Shown here in pieces: positions 36,198 to 45,291 of a stretch of DNA of 64,000 bases. The notes beneath the pieces were generated by a model. That model searched no databases and had not been told where the DNA came from. It saw nothing but the letters and a program-made list of their open reading frames with translations. The stretch lies in the NCBI GenBank assembly GCA_028689655.1, contig JAQVCT010000008.1, positions 52,796-116,795 of the forward strand, in the 5' to 3' direction. The translations under genes and the position numbers were made by a program. Each line of letters opens with the position of its first letter. Positions within the stretch are counted from its first letter, which is position 1. This DNA comes from Lachnospiraceae bacterium (lineage in GTDB: Bacteria > Bacillota > Clostridia > Lachnospirales > Lachnospiraceae).

Positions 36198-37328
36198 CTA
36201 CAGTCTTGCTGCATGGTACATTGCGACAACTTTTCCCTGGAGAAATATGATGAAGCTTTGATAGTGAAGTACCTTTTTCAGCAAATCCATCACCACTGAT
36301 ATCAACAGACTGCATACCAATAGTAGCAGTACGATGAACACTCCATATTTGACCCCATAGATAAATTCCTTTGCATAATAGTAATATAGGAAGGTATGAG
36401 TCAAAAAGATAGTCATGGAATGTTGACCAATATAGTCAAATATAATATTCAGTAGTTTTATCGGCGAGATAAATTCATAACAGGCATACGTCCAGGTCAA
36501 TGCCGCCACCGCAAAATACCAGGAGGCGCTGACGCTGTGAAACAGCAGTTGAAAGCTTAGAATACATAAGATCATGCACCATGCCGCCTTTAAAAATTTG
36601 ATATAGAGGTTTCCCTTTTTATAAGTTCTAAGTTTCACGAACAGATCCACCTTCGCTGCGAATATTCCCAGCACCATACTAAGCAGGCACATGCCATAGT
36701 AAGTAGTCTCCATCTGCAATGCCCCTGGCAGAAAAGCTGCTGCCACTACCAGAATCATGCCACATTTGTCATATAATATGTATAGCACCGGAAATAAACA
36801 GATAATGATCACCGCAAAGGACATATACCACCAGGTCACGTTCAAAGTCGGGGTATGAAAAAAATCTGCCATCCCCAGTCCATCAATGATGCCATATCCC
36901 AGCCAGCTCTGCTCCCCATTGCTGTACAGTGCTCCCAGATCCTCCTTCATGAGCAGTGCTGTCAGTAAAGAGAACACGTACACGAACAAGAAAGAGCCCT
37001 GCAGACTGATATACTTTTTGATGGTCATGGGAACGACCTGGCGATTCAGTTCCAGTCTTGGAATGGACATATATTTTCTGGTCATACCATAGAAGGTCAG
37101 GAACGCAAAACCTGCAATACACAGCTTAAAGTACTGTGCAAGTACCACCACCTGATGTTCGCTCAATACAAAAAAAGAGACATTAAAATTGCCAAAGGTA
37201 TCGTAATCATAGAACAAATGATGCACCAGCATCATCACAATGAACAGACCTTTCGCAATATTCGTATCTCTTCTGGTAAATTCCATTCGCTCACTTCCCA
37301 CTATGGGCTGTTTATTTATCATGAACAT
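36198..37328 (-). CDS. Acyltransferase family membrane protein (OafA/OatA-like)
   Basis: From the ATG at 37328 (AAGGAG 6 bases upstream; an ATG at 37349 lacks one) the protein has 376 residues and about ten transmembrane helices. It begins with a segment resembling the Acyltransferase_3 family start: RRDTNIAKGLFIVMMLVHHL, with the paired histidines of VHH near the first helix. Such enzymes O-acylate sugars of the cell surface. No polysaccharide genes are next to it, so the acceptor is unknown. Confidence 0.82.
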   Translation of the reverse strand: MFMINKQPIVGSERMEFTRRDTNIAKGLFIVMMLVHHLFYDYDTFGNFNVSFFVLSEHQVVVLAQYFKLCIAGFAFLTFYGMTRKYMSIPRLELNRQVVPMTIKKYISLQGSFLFVYVFSLLTALLMKEDLGALYSNGEQSWLGYGIIDGLGMADFFHTPTLNVTWWYMSFAVIIICLFPVLYILYDKCGMILVVAAAFLPGALQMETTYYGMCLLSMVLGIFAAKVDLFVKLRTYKKGNLYIKFLKAAWCMILCILSFQLLFHSVSASWYFAVAALTWTYACYEFISPIKLLNIIFDYIGQHSMTIFLTHTFLYYYYAKEFIYGVKYGVFIVLLLLVCSLLISVVMDLLKKVLHYQSFIIFLQGKVVAMYHAARL

Positions 37329-37415
37329 CTGCCTCTCCTTATGTACCATTCCTCTATGTGCATTCCCTTATGTATTTATTCATTTCTTATGCCTTAGCAA
37401 GTCATCAGACTTCGT

Positions 37416-38462
37416 CTAATGACATTTTAGCATATTTCTACCAAAACTCGAAAATAATCCTTCAACGATGCTTTTATACTCCGCCACCCTCTGTGCCTTA
37501 CGAATCAGTTTACCTTCTTTTTCCCCATTTGGGAACAGCGGCAGGAAATAGACCCATAGCTCCTTCATTTTAAATAAGACATTCCTGTCTCCTGACAGTG
37601 CATTCTGATAGGCGGTGAGAATTGTATCGTGAAACTCACGAAAACATGTCATGTCCTCGATTCTGACAACAGTGTCAGATATGATCCTGTCCTCTTTGTC
37701 AAGATTCAGAACGCCTGTATCCACCTTTTCTCCTGACAGTTCCCAGGTACGAATCTGCTGGACGAGCCACGGATTTCCCAGCACGCCTCGTCCCAACATA
37801 ACACGCTCCAGATCTGGAAACCTCTCCTTTATACTAATATAATCTTGTAGCGTGAAAATATCTCCATTATAACAGACAGGATTGCTGCTCTTCTCCACCG
37901 CATTGGCAAATACAGACAGATTGGGCTTATTTCCATAAAAATCCTGCTGGACTCTCGGGTGAATGATCAATTGTCTGATGGGGTATCGATTAAAAATCTC
38001 CAGTAATTCTTCAAATTCCTCCGGATCATATTTTCCGATTCGTGTCTTGACAGAAATGTCCATCTGTCCCCAGGAAAAGACTTTATCCAGAAATTGATCC
38101 AGCTTTTCCGGTTCTGCCAGGAATCCAGCTCCCCGCCCCTTCGCCACCACCGTACCTGACGGACATCCAAGGTTCAGATTGATCTCCTGGTATCCCATAT
38201 CATGGATCGCACTGGCAGTCTTCACGAATGCGGAAGCGTTATTAGTCAATATCTGGGGTACCAGTGACAGACCCTGGTTATGTTCCGGCAGGATATCTCC
38301 GCTCTCACGCTTTGACATGGTGCGCTGTTCGCTCGCCACCATAAAAGGTGCAAAATACTGATCCATGGGTGCAAAATATTTCTGATATGCATTTCGGTAA
38401 ATATAGGTAGTGATTCCCTCCAAGGGTGCCAGATAAAGCTGCATGTGTATATTATTCTCCAT
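37416..38462 (-). CDS. tRNA-dihydrouridine synthase family protein
   Basis: This 348-residue flavoenzyme starts with LYLAPLEGITTYIYRNAY, the Dus pattern APMxGxTd, and contains the catalytic cysteine C100 in NLNLGCPSGTVVAKGRGAG, FMN-binding ISVKTRIG and LIIHPRVQQDFY, and PVCYNGDIF ... MLGRGVLGNPWL. It reduces uridines in tRNA D-loops with NADPH and FMN. The upstream sequence on its sense strand is a run of purine-rich repeats. The sub-group (DusB-like or other) is not settled. Confidence 0.92.
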   Translation of the reverse strand: MENNIHMQLYLAPLEGITTYIYRNAYQKYFAPMDQYFAPFMVASEQRTMSKRESGDILPEHNQGLSLVPQILTNNASAFVKTASAIHDMGYQEINLNLGCPSGTVVAKGRGAGFLAEPEKLDQFLDKVFSWGQMDISVKTRIGKYDPEEFEELLEIFNRYPIRQLIIHPRVQQDFYGNKPNLSVFANAVEKSSNPVCYNGDIFTLQDYISIKERFPDLERVMLGRGVLGNPWLVQQIRTWELSGEKVDTGVLNLDKEDRIISDTVVRIEDMTCFREFHDTILTAYQNALSGDRNVLFKMKELWVYFLPLFPNGEKEGKLIRKAQRVAEYKSIVEGLFSSFGRNMLKCH

Positions 38463-38566
38463 TGTTTCTGATTTGTTACTTGCTGTTTTTTATTTTTATC
38501 TTCTATTTCTTATTTTCTATTTCTTATTTTGTTACTCTTTATCTGTTACTTATTATCTTTTTTTCT

Positions 38567-38621
38567 GATCTGTTATTTCTGATCTGTTATTTCCGATCTG
38601 TTATTTCCGATCTGTTATTCC
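38567..38621. repeat. 14-bp tandem repeat at the AI-2E gene end
   Basis: Three full units of GATCTGTTATTTCY (38567-38580, 38581-38594, 38595-38608) and a partial fourth. The stop codon and last residues (ITDRK) of the AI-2E-type transporter come from this array. Confidence 0.85.
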
Positions 38622-39725
38622 TTCCACCGTCTGTCCTGCCTTTTCTCTTCTGGCACTGTCATCCCTGATCATCTGATACACAGCCGCCGTCAACGGCACA
38701 CCTAACAGCATCCCAGGGATTCCAAGTACACCGCCACCGATCATCACCGCCGCAAATACCCAGATACCCGGCAGTCCAATGGATGAACCCACCACTTTGG
38801 GGTAGATAAGATTTCCTTCCAACTGCTGTAATACTGCGATGAACACCAGAAAGATCAATGCTTTTATGGGAGATTCAGTCACAATCATGACGAATCCTAC
38901 CACCGCACCCAGATACGCTCCCACCACAGGTATCAACGCGGTGAAGCCTATGAATGTTCCCACCATCATGGCATAAGGCAAACGAAGCAGGGACATCCCC
39001 AAGATACACAGAGTTCCCAAAATGACTGCCTCGGTCACCTGACCTACGATAAATTTATGAAAACTGTTATTTAATGTGGACAGAACATAAGAAATCTTTT
39101 TCGTCCACCTGGGGTTCAGATAGAGATTGGCTACCTTTCTCAACTGTCCCCCAATTTTTTCTTTTCCAAAAAGCAAGTAAATAGAGAAGATCAGTGCCGT
39201 AAACGTCATCAGTATCATGGATGCAAAAGAAGAAATCCATATCACGATATTCCCCATGAGACTGCTGAGACCGGCAGCGATATTCTGAATTTCTGACATG
39301 AACTTCTCCTCCAGATTCAGTTCCATTCCACTATTTTGTAACAGCTGATCCAGATACCAGTTCAGGTTCAATTGCTCTAATGCCCCAGGCACCTGCTGGA
39401 TTAAAGTCTGTATACACGAGATAAGTTCCGGCAAGATCAGATATACGATGCAAAATAAGATTACAATAATACTGATAAACGCCATCAACACAGACAACAA
39501 CCGTTTTGATTTTTTCAGATGTTCAGCTCTGGCAAATACTTTTTCCTCATATACCTGCATCAATATATTGACTACATACGCGATCACTGCACCCAATAAT
39601 AACGGACGTGCTGCCTGCCCCCCTCTGAGCAACAGTTCTGCCAGCATATCCCAGTAGGAAATGAACAAATACACTCCCGCCAGGGTAATTCCTATCATTA
39701 CATATTTTCTATTTTCTGATTTCAT
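38601..39725 (-). CDS. AI-2E family transporter
   Basis: The 374-residue protein has about seven to eight transmembrane helices, and the characteristic C-terminal block with YLGAVVGFVMIVTESPIKAL, QQLEGNLIYPKVVGSSIGLP and GIPGMLLGVPLTAAVYQMIRD. Family members export autoinducer-2 or exchange ions (Na+/H+); no substrate can be assigned. The last five residues lie in a 14-bp tandem repeat. It precedes the Dus gene by 138 bp, all purine-rich repeats on the sense strand. Confidence 0.9.
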   Translation of the reverse strand: MKSENRKYVMIGITLAGVYLFISYWDMLAELLLRGGQAARPLLLGAVIAYVVNILMQVYEEKVFARAEHLKKSKRLLSVLMAFISIIVILFCIVYLILPELISCIQTLIQQVPGALEQLNLNWYLDQLLQNSGMELNLEEKFMSEIQNIAAGLSSLMGNIVIWISSFASMILMTFTALIFSIYLLFGKEKIGGQLRKVANLYLNPRWTKKISYVLSTLNNSFHKFIVGQVTEAVILGTLCILGMSLLRLPYAMMVGTFIGFTALIPVVGAYLGAVVGFVMIVTESPIKALIFLVFIAVLQQLEGNLIYPKVVGSSIGLPGIWVFAAVMIGGGVLGIPGMLLGVPLTAAVYQMIRDDSARREKAGQTVEGITDRK

Positions 39726-39800
39726 CCTATATTCCTTTTATATTTGTGAATCAGCCCGACATATCCAGACCATGTTATGGTGTTCATCGTGTATATTATG

Positions 39801-40133
39801 CTAGATGAATACCAGTTGTACCAATATCATATAGAGAACAGTGCCCCCACCGATGCTGAGAAGCACATTATCTTTCCATTTATGAAGTATAACGATCGCC
39901 ACAATAGCGATCAACTCCGGTAATCCGTGTGGTTCCTCCACCACGGACACTCCCTTTAGACAATAGATGACCAGTAATCCCATCATGGCTGCCGGCAATA
40001 CATTTCCCAGGTAAGTGACCATTTTAGGCGGTTCCTTTGACTCCGGGAACAGTAAAAATGGCGTAAAGCGGGTAATCATGGTGCCCACTGCCACCGCCAG
40101 TATGGTGATGATGATCTGTATGGGTGTCAGCAT
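39801..40133 (-). CDS. azlD: Branched-chain amino acid exporter subunit AzlD
   Basis: This 110-residue protein has four hydrophobic segments and the AzlD pattern [11 protein letters not shown] and [19 protein letters not shown]. With AzlC it forms a two-component exporter for branched-chain amino acids. Its ATG overlaps the azlC stop by 7 bp, so translation is coupled. Confidence 0.92.
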   Translation of the reverse strand: MLTPIQIIITILAVAVGTMITRFTPFLLFPESKEPPKMVTYLGNVLPAAMMGLLVIYCLKGVSVVEEPHGLPELIAIVAIVILHKWKDNVLLSIGGGTVLYMILVQLVFI

Positions 40134-41056
40134 ACCTGCTCACGCTCCTCTCTTGGGGATACACTTGTTGGTGTTCCTTCCTCTGCTATCATTTTGCCAG
40201 CCACTACACCTTTCGTGTTTATGATATTCTTTCCGTCTATTGTATTTACTCTGCCTGTATCCATCTTGGGTGTTTCCTTCACTTCCAACTTTCTGCGCCC
40301 CAATATCAACACTGCCAGAATGACCAGCATCGCTGGAATGACCAGATTCTCTGCCCCGAAGATCTGTAGACTGATCAAAGCGCCCGCCAGACCGATCGCC
40401 CCCGGCATCCAGTTACTCTTTTTCTTCATCTGCTCCAGAAATAATACGACAAATAAAGCGGACAAGGCAAAGTCAAGTCCCTTGGTGTTAAACGTGATAA
40501 AATTGCCAAGTATGGCACCCAGCACCGTTCCCATACTCCAGTAGCAGTAGTCCAGCACGGAGATGGTCAGATAGAAATACTTGCGATTCACATCCCCCGG
40601 TGGGTCAATGCTGGAGGAGATAGAAAAAGTCTCATCGCAGAGCATGAAGATCAATATGGCTCTCGCCTTGCCCAGTCCCCTGTATTTATCCAACATCGAG
40701 ATTCCATAGAATAAATGTCTTGCGTTTACCATAATACTCAACAGCAATGCCTGTAACGGATCGAACGTTGTGGTCAATAAGGTGATTGCCACGAACTGCA
40801 TGCTGCCGCAAAATGCCACAAGGCTCATCAGTAACGACCAGACTGCGCCATATCCTTTTGTCTGCATCAATACACCATATGCGATTCCCAGTGCCAAAAA
40901 TCCTGTCAAGACCGGTATGGTGTGTGGAAATGCTGCTTTCGCGGCTTTTGTAAATTCGGACTTTCTAATTTTCGTTTTTTGATTTTTATTTTCCATTTTT
41001 TGATTCTCTAAAATTTTATTTTCCATTTTTCTTTCTACGAATTTATTGTTTTCCAT
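40127..41056 (-). CDS. azlC: Branched-chain amino acid exporter subunit AzlC
   Basis: About 309 residues. The AzlC core (about residues 35-240) shows [32 protein letters not shown] and [12 protein letters not shown]. It has two unusual ends: a Lys/Asn-rich N-terminus made by a threefold repeat of the ATGGAAAAYAA start context (starts at 41056, 41026 and 40996 are all possible) and a hydrophilic C-terminal tail of about 60 residues ([19 protein letters not shown] ... [10 protein letters not shown]) absent from typical AzlC. azlD overlaps downstream. Confidence 0.9.
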   Translation of the reverse strand: MENNKFVERKMENKILENQKMENKNQKTKIRKSEFTKAAKAAFPHTIPVLTGFLALGIAYGVLMQTKGYGAVWSLLMSLVAFCGSMQFVAITLLTTTFDPLQALLLSIMVNARHLFYGISMLDKYRGLGKARAILIFMLCDETFSISSSIDPPGDVNRKYFYLTISVLDYCYWSMGTVLGAILGNFITFNTKGLDFALSALFVVLFLEQMKKKSNWMPGAIGLAGALISLQIFGAENLVIPAMLVILAVLILGRRKLEVKETPKMDTGRVNTIDGKNIINTKGVVAGKMIAEEGTPTSVSPREEREQVC

Positions 41057-41071
41057 TCTCTTCTGTTCCAC

Positions 41072-41642
41072 TTTTACTGCACATCTTTCTTTTCCAAGTC
41101 CTATCCCTGCTTATTTATCTTATCTAATCTTAGCTTATCCCCATGGGAGAATCCTAATCATATGGAGGATTCTGCGATTTTTTCATCAAAGACAAATTTC
41201 TTCTTTCAAAATGTATCTCTCCGACCCTGGATAGTTATCATATTACAGCAAAAAAGTCCTGCATACAATCGAAAATCATATGAAGGACAATTTTGTTTCC
41301 TATTTCATCTTATCAGGAATATTACCATATCACCATTCTGCTTTGATCGTATTTAGAAGTATGGAATTTGATGATCCCTTAATAGCAGAAAAAGGTCAGC
41401 TTTACACTAACCTTTCAGGCGTTATCTGCCTTTGTGCTTTTGCAGCCGCTTCTGTTGCCGCAACTTACACTGACACTCTTTCTCCGCTTCCTGCTGTTCC
41501 CGGACTACCTGCCGGACCGTGCTTTATCTATATTTTTATACGTTAATATCTTAGCATATTCCTAAGATTTTTCTATGAATAATCAGGAGATGACAACAGG
41601 TAATCGTAGATGATAACCCTGGCAGGTGAAACCGAATCACAG
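41072..41642. other. Spacer without recognised gene
   Basis: Between the azlC start and the sfsA stop. Open frames on both strands at about 41380-41546 look translatable in composition but lack a start with a binding site and any recognised relative. No repeat or hairpin of note. Confidence 0.5.
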
Positions 41643-42314
41643 CTATGACAAATTCTGACTAGCTCGGTCAATTACCAATTCATCCTCCCCAACCTGACAT
41701 CCAAGACACAGCGCCTTCACCCCTGCTGCCTCCGCTTCATCCAATGCCTGACCAAATTCCGGATGAGTCTCCCTGTTGGGATAGACCTGATCTACCCCTG
41801 CCATCTGTATCACGAACGCGATGTAGCAATCGTATCCCTTCTCCAATGCTTTCGTCAGCTCATGAATGTGCTTCACGCCCCGCAGTGTGGGTGCATCAGG
41901 GAAATAACAGATACCATCCCGCTCCAATGTAACGCCCTTCACTTCCATCAGTGCCCTGCGCCCATCCTTTTCAAAATAAAAATCAAGCCGTGAATCTCCA
42001 TATTTATATTCCGGTTTTATATAAGAGCATCCTTGCTCTGCCAGCCATTCACCCACCACTTTATTGGGTGCCTGACTGTCCATATTGATGAGACCAATAC
42101 CATCTTTCCATACCCCGATGAGGTCATACTTTGTCTTACGATTGGGATTATCACTGATCTCCAGGACTACTTTTGCACCCGGCAGCAGCAGCTCCCTACA
42201 GCGCCCTGTATTTTTCACATGTACGGTCTCCAGCACATCCGCCACGTATACATGGGCGATAAACCGGTTGGGACGTTCCCTGAAAATACCGATAACGGTA
42301 TGATGATATTTCAT
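41643..42314 (-). CDS. sfsA: DNA/RNA nuclease SfsA
   Basis: The 223-residue protein has the N-terminal OB-like part (RPNRFIAHVYV, HVKNTGRCRELLLPG) and the nuclease core with DSRLDFYFE, ALMEVKGVTL and FPDAPTLRGVKHIHEL, which supply the acidic and lysine residues of the PD-(D/E)XK fold. E. coli SfsA was named for maltose gene stimulation and has nuclease activity. Its ATG shares a base with the stop of the small upstream gene, indicating an operon of three or four small genes. Confidence 0.93.
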   Translation of the reverse strand: MKYHHTVIGIFRERPNRFIAHVYVADVLETVHVKNTGRCRELLLPGAKVVLEISDNPNRKTKYDLIGVWKDGIGLINMDSQAPNKVVGEWLAEQGCSYIKPEYKYGDSRLDFYFEKDGRRALMEVKGVTLERDGICYFPDAPTLRGVKHIHELTKALEKGYDCYIAFVIQMAGVDQVYPNRETHPEFGQALDEAEAAGVKALCLGCQVGEDELVIDRASQNLS

Positions 42315-42526
42315 CAGCGCCTTCCCTCGATATCTCCCTCAGTGGCAAATTCATGTACCAGTGTGGCGTTGATCTCTGCTATTTCACGTTTTCCATTGAT
42401 ATAATCGTCATACATGTCCCACAGCTCCATGCCACTATCCTGAATACCATCCTCGTCCGGAATCCATGCCTTGATCAATTCAATTCTCTCTTCTTTTGTG
42501 GTGTCTTTGATTAATGTACTTTTCAT
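42314..42526 (-). CDS. Small conserved acidic protein, unknown
   Basis: This 70-residue acidic protein starts MKSTLIKDTTKEERIELIKAWIP and contains WDMYDDYINGKREIAEIN. I recall similar small proteins in Lachnospiraceae annotated as hypothetical; no domain is known to me. It overlaps sfsA by one base and follows the Smr gene by 3 bp, and GGGAG precedes the start, so it is a true member of the operon. Confidence 0.75.
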   Translation of the reverse strand: MKSTLIKDTTKEERIELIKAWIPDEDGIQDSGMELWDMYDDYINGKREIAEINATLVHEFATEGDIEGRR

Positions 42527-42529
42527 CTT

Positions 42530-42781
42530 CTACAGCTCCCTTAATATTAATTCTGTAATTCCCGGGTTATTGCCCATACTGATTCTCTTTACCTTTGATT
42601 CCCTCTCATATCCAAATTCCTCCTGAATGCCATCCCGTATCCGGGTTCCACCATGATATCCATGGATCACTCTGATGCGATATGTGGCTGACGTAGCTCC
42701 TGCCAGCTGTCTGCGAATTTCCTTTATGGCATCCTCTGTGGTCATGCCATGGACATCAATCTCCACCACGCCTACGACCAT
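42530..42781 (-). CDS. Small Smr-domain protein
   Basis: 83 residues from ATG 42781, which has GGAGG 10 bases upstream; a GTG at 42790 is an alternative. The sequence shows the Smr pattern: VEIDVHGMTTEDAIKEI (LDLHG-type motif) and IRVIHGYHGGTRIRDGI (HGxxxG-type motif). Smr domains nick DNA or cleave RNA, and occur at the end of MutS2. Here the domain stands alone. Its start overlaps the ArsC-like gene. Confidence 0.82.
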   Translation of the reverse strand: MVVGVVEIDVHGMTTEDAIKEIRRQLAGATSATYRIRVIHGYHGGTRIRDGIQEEFGYERESKVKRISMGNNPGITELILREL

Positions 42782-43113
42782 GCTTTCCACACCTCCGGCT
42801 GATACCCCACCGTTGCCTGTTTTCCATTTCTGACCATCGGGGTCTTCAACACCTGGGGATTCATGAGCAGCTTTTCCTCCCGCTCATCCTCCGCAATATA
42901 CTGCACCAGTGCAAGGGCATCCCGATCCTTACAATTCCCGTCGATCATCTCATCCATGCCACCCACCGCCTGACACACACTGCGAAATTCTCCTTTGCTG
43001 ATCTCCTTCTCATTGAGATCAATGAACTGGAACTTCATGTTCCGCTCCTTGAAAAAACGTTGTGCCTTCTTTGTATCATTACACTTTTTTGTCCCAAATA
43101 TCTGTATATTCAT
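42772..43113 (-). CDS. ArsC/Spx-family thioredoxin-fold protein
   Basis: This 113-residue protein starts MNIQIFGTKKCNDTKKAQRFF, with a single CxxxxK active-site type motif (C11) and ends NPQVLKTPMVRNGKQATVGY, the cis-proline region of ArsC-like reductases. It lacks the RSTC motif and no arsenic genes are near, so it is more likely a general thiol-redox or Spx-like protein. First gene of the small operon leading to sfsA. Confidence 0.82.
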   Translation of the reverse strand: MNIQIFGTKKCNDTKKAQRFFKERNMKFQFIDLNEKEISKGEFRSVCQAVGGMDEMIDGNCKDRDALALVQYIAEDEREEKLLMNPQVLKTPMVRNGKQATVGYQPEVWKAWS

Positions 43114-43269
43114 CTGTCACCTGCTCTACCTATTATTGATTTATCTATTTTCCACATTCCATATGGACTGTCCGTGTCTTACAAAGTATCCCTGTTCCAT
43201 GTTCTGTTTTCCATTTATATTTCTACTTCTATATCTCTAACGATTATTACAGCGTAATCCAGACAACTA

Positions 43270-43331
43270 TTACTCACATTTCTCCAGCAGATTATTATTC
43301 AGGAAAATCTCATCGCCTTCCTCGATTCTGA
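43270..43331 (-). other. Open frame continuing past the MmcQ stop in the -1 frame
   Basis: Directly at the stop codon of the MmcQ-like gene, the -1 frame continues for 21 codons (VVRIEEGDEIFLNNNLLEKC) to a TAA. It may be a leftover of a longer gene or chance. It has no start codon of its own. Confidence 0.25.
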
Positions 43332-43697
43332 CTACCTTATATCACTTTCCATATGATAAAACGTCCGTTTCCCCACCACCAGATCATAACTCTCCGCAAT
43401 CATCCGTTTCACATCTTCATCCGGAATACTGTCATCGAGAATTATCGTATTCCAATGCTCTTTATTCTGGTGATACCCGGGGATCACCGATGCAAAAGCA
43501 TTTCTCCAGAAATCACGCCACTCCGGGTCCACTTTCACATTGATTCTCATCTGTCCCTGATATTCGTATGTCCATAGAAATGCTTTTCTATTTTTACCAT
43601 ATCGCATCAAGATCCAATTGGGATCACGAAAAGGCATATCCTGATACACCCCTTGAAATGATGCTCCATACCTCAATGCTTCTTCCCTTGTTTTCAT
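43332..43697 (-). CDS. MmcQ/YjbR family protein
   Basis: The 121-residue protein has the MmcQ/YjbR fold signature: KAFLWTYEYQGQMRINVKVDPEWRDFW in the middle (cut across strands) and KEHWNTIILDDSIPDEDVKRMI, then ESYDLVV near the end. These CyaY-like DNA-binding proteins have no settled function. Length is normal for the family, so the stop at 43332 is accepted although an open frame follows. Confidence 0.88.
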   Translation of the reverse strand: MKTREEALRYGASFQGVYQDMPFRDPNWILMRYGKNRKAFLWTYEYQGQMRINVKVDPEWRDFWRNAFASVIPGYHQNKEHWNTIILDDSIPDEDVKRMIAESYDLVVGKRTFYHMESDIR

Positions 43698-43762
43698 ATG
43701 ACTATCACTTTCTCTTTGACTTTCTTTTCATGACAAGTTCTTGCCTATATGACTGCAGCGAT

Positions 43763-45037
43763 TTATTCTTTATAAAACTCTTCAAATGCTCTGATTCCAT
43801 ACGCTGTATCCTTCGCACCTGCCGTCTCCACTGCCGAGTGCATGGCTAACTGTGGGAAACCAATATCCACACTGGACACTGACACATGGGCTGTGGATAT
43901 ATTTCCAAGCGTTGATCCGCCAGCAATATCTGAACGGTTAAAATAAGTCTGATATGGTACCTCTGCCCGATCACAGATATCCTTCATGCGGGCTGCAGAC
44001 ACTGCATCTGTGGTATATTTCTGGCTTCCCTGATATTTCAGTACGATGCCACCATTCAGGTAAGGCCGATTGGTGGGATCTGCATATTCCGGATGATTGG
44101 GATGTACCGCATGGGCATTATCCGCAGAGATCAGAAAACTGTCTGCAATCATCCGCAAATATTGTTCTCTGGTATATCCCATGCCATCCCTTATTCGCTC
44201 CAGCGTATCCTGCAGGAACGTAGAATCAGCGCCCTGTTTCGTACCGCTTCCCACCTCTTCATTATCAAACACGGCGCAGACATTCATATAAATAGTCGGT
44301 GTGCTTTCTGACATCGCTGTCATACTTGCATATACACTCTGTAAATCATCTAACTTGGGAGATATGACAAAGTCGTCATTCCCACCAAATAACCTGCCCT
44401 GCTCTCTCACATAGAGATACAGGTCAGACCCTAAGATATCCCCTGTATCTACCTGTAATTCCTGTGCCAGCAGCTCCCGGAATCCCTGTTTTTCCTTTCC
44501 CATCATGAATAAGGGACTGAGATCCGTTTGGGGATTATACGCAATCCCTTTATTCATCTCATAATTCATATGAATTGCCACACTGGGAATCACCATAAGA
44601 TCCTTATCTATGTTGACCAACTGCTCCACCAATACACCATTTTTCCTTACGATCACCCGTCCTGCAACGGACAATAGCCTGTCAAACCAGGTAGACAGAA
44701 TCATACCGCCGTATTTTTCCACATTTAATCTGATATATTTCTCGTCCACCACAATCTCCGGATTCTCTTTCACTTTAAAAGTGGGGGAATCGCTATGGGA
44801 AGCCACCATCTGAAATCCCCGTGCCTCTCCCTTTGGAATATGAAATGCAATCAGTGAGCTGCCATTTCTGGTCACATAATATTTTCTGTTCTTCTGCAAT
44901 GCCCAGCTCTCTTTTTCGTCTAATCGTTCATACCCGGATTTTTGCAGTACCTCTTCCATATTGCTGATTACATGGTACATACTGGGACTTTTTCTGATAA
45001 ATTCTATCATTTTTTCTGTTTTATTCATATCTTTCAT
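43763..45037 (-). CDS. M18 family aminopeptidase
   Basis: This 424-residue metallopeptidase has zinc ligands H81 and D83 in ASHSDSPTFKVK, an LSTWFDRLLSVAGRV segment, the catalytic/ligand acidic pair in FDNEEVGSGTKQGADS (about 256-262), ISADNAHAVHPNHPEY and the last His in QLAMHSAVETAG. M18 enzymes remove N-terminal, often acidic, residues from peptides in the cytoplasm as large oligomers. Its upstream region contains the remnant 5' end of an Rpn gene, which probably displaced its original promoter. Confidence 0.95.
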   Translation of the reverse strand: MKDMNKTEKMIEFIRKSPSMYHVISNMEEVLQKSGYERLDEKESWALQKNRKYYVTRNGSSLIAFHIPKGEARGFQMVASHSDSPTFKVKENPEIVVDEKYIRLNVEKYGGMILSTWFDRLLSVAGRVIVRKNGVLVEQLVNIDKDLMVIPSVAIHMNYEMNKGIAYNPQTDLSPLFMMGKEKQGFRELLAQELQVDTGDILGSDLYLYVREQGRLFGGNDDFVISPKLDDLQSVYASMTAMSESTPTIYMNVCAVFDNEEVGSGTKQGADSTFLQDTLERIRDGMGYTREQYLRMIADSFLISADNAHAVHPNHPEYADPTNRPYLNGGIVLKYQGSQKYTTDAVSAARMKDICDRAEVPYQTYFNRSDIAGGSTLGNISTAHVSVSSVDIGFPQLAMHSAVETAGAKDTAYGIRAFEEFYKE

Positions 45038-45096
45038 TCATTGCTGCCCTTCACATTTTAGCTTTCTTATATCGCAATACCTATGATACTACACGC

Positions 45097-45185
45097 TTTT
45101 TTCAATAGGATTCTCCTTAATTATACTGATGATTCATATGCAATACAAGAAGTTTGCAAAAGAATCCCAGGCAATATTTATAATA
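45097..45185. repeat. Remnant copy of the Rpn gene 5' region
   Basis: Matches 48281-48369 without gaps at about 75 of 89 positions. It keeps AAGGAGA, a TTG start and two lysine codons on the minus strand, then diverges from the Rpn gene and soon stops. Confidence 0.8.
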
Positions 45186-45223
45186 TATTTCATCCAGTAT
45201 ACTTCATCCATTTATTTTTTCCC

Positions 45224-45252
45224 TTGACAGTACTATTGTCTCATGGTAGCAT
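45224..45252 (+). promoter_or_regulatory. Promoter of TetR gene
   Basis: TTGACA (45224-45229), 17 bp, TAGCAT (45247-45252); the -10 box overlaps the operator. Confidence 0.65.
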
Positions 45253-45273
45253 ACATACCAACAGTATGTATGC
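45249..45273 (+). promoter_or_regulatory. TetR operator 1
   Basis: GCATACATAC (45249-45258), 5-bp spacer, GTATGTATGC (45264-45273): a perfect palindrome over the -10 region and 18 bp before the tetR start. Confidence 0.85.
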
Positions 45274-45291
45274 AAGCGAGGTGAATCACAT

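Noticed and set aside
41280..41546. 88-codon plus-strand frame ending in an Ala/Pro-rich stretch
   Set aside because: No ribosome binding site, no promoter, no recognised motif; left as unexplained spacer.
42772..43113. Arsenate reductase
   Set aside because: ArsC fold and CxxxxK motif are visible, but catalytic context of a true arsenate reductase and ars genes are missing.
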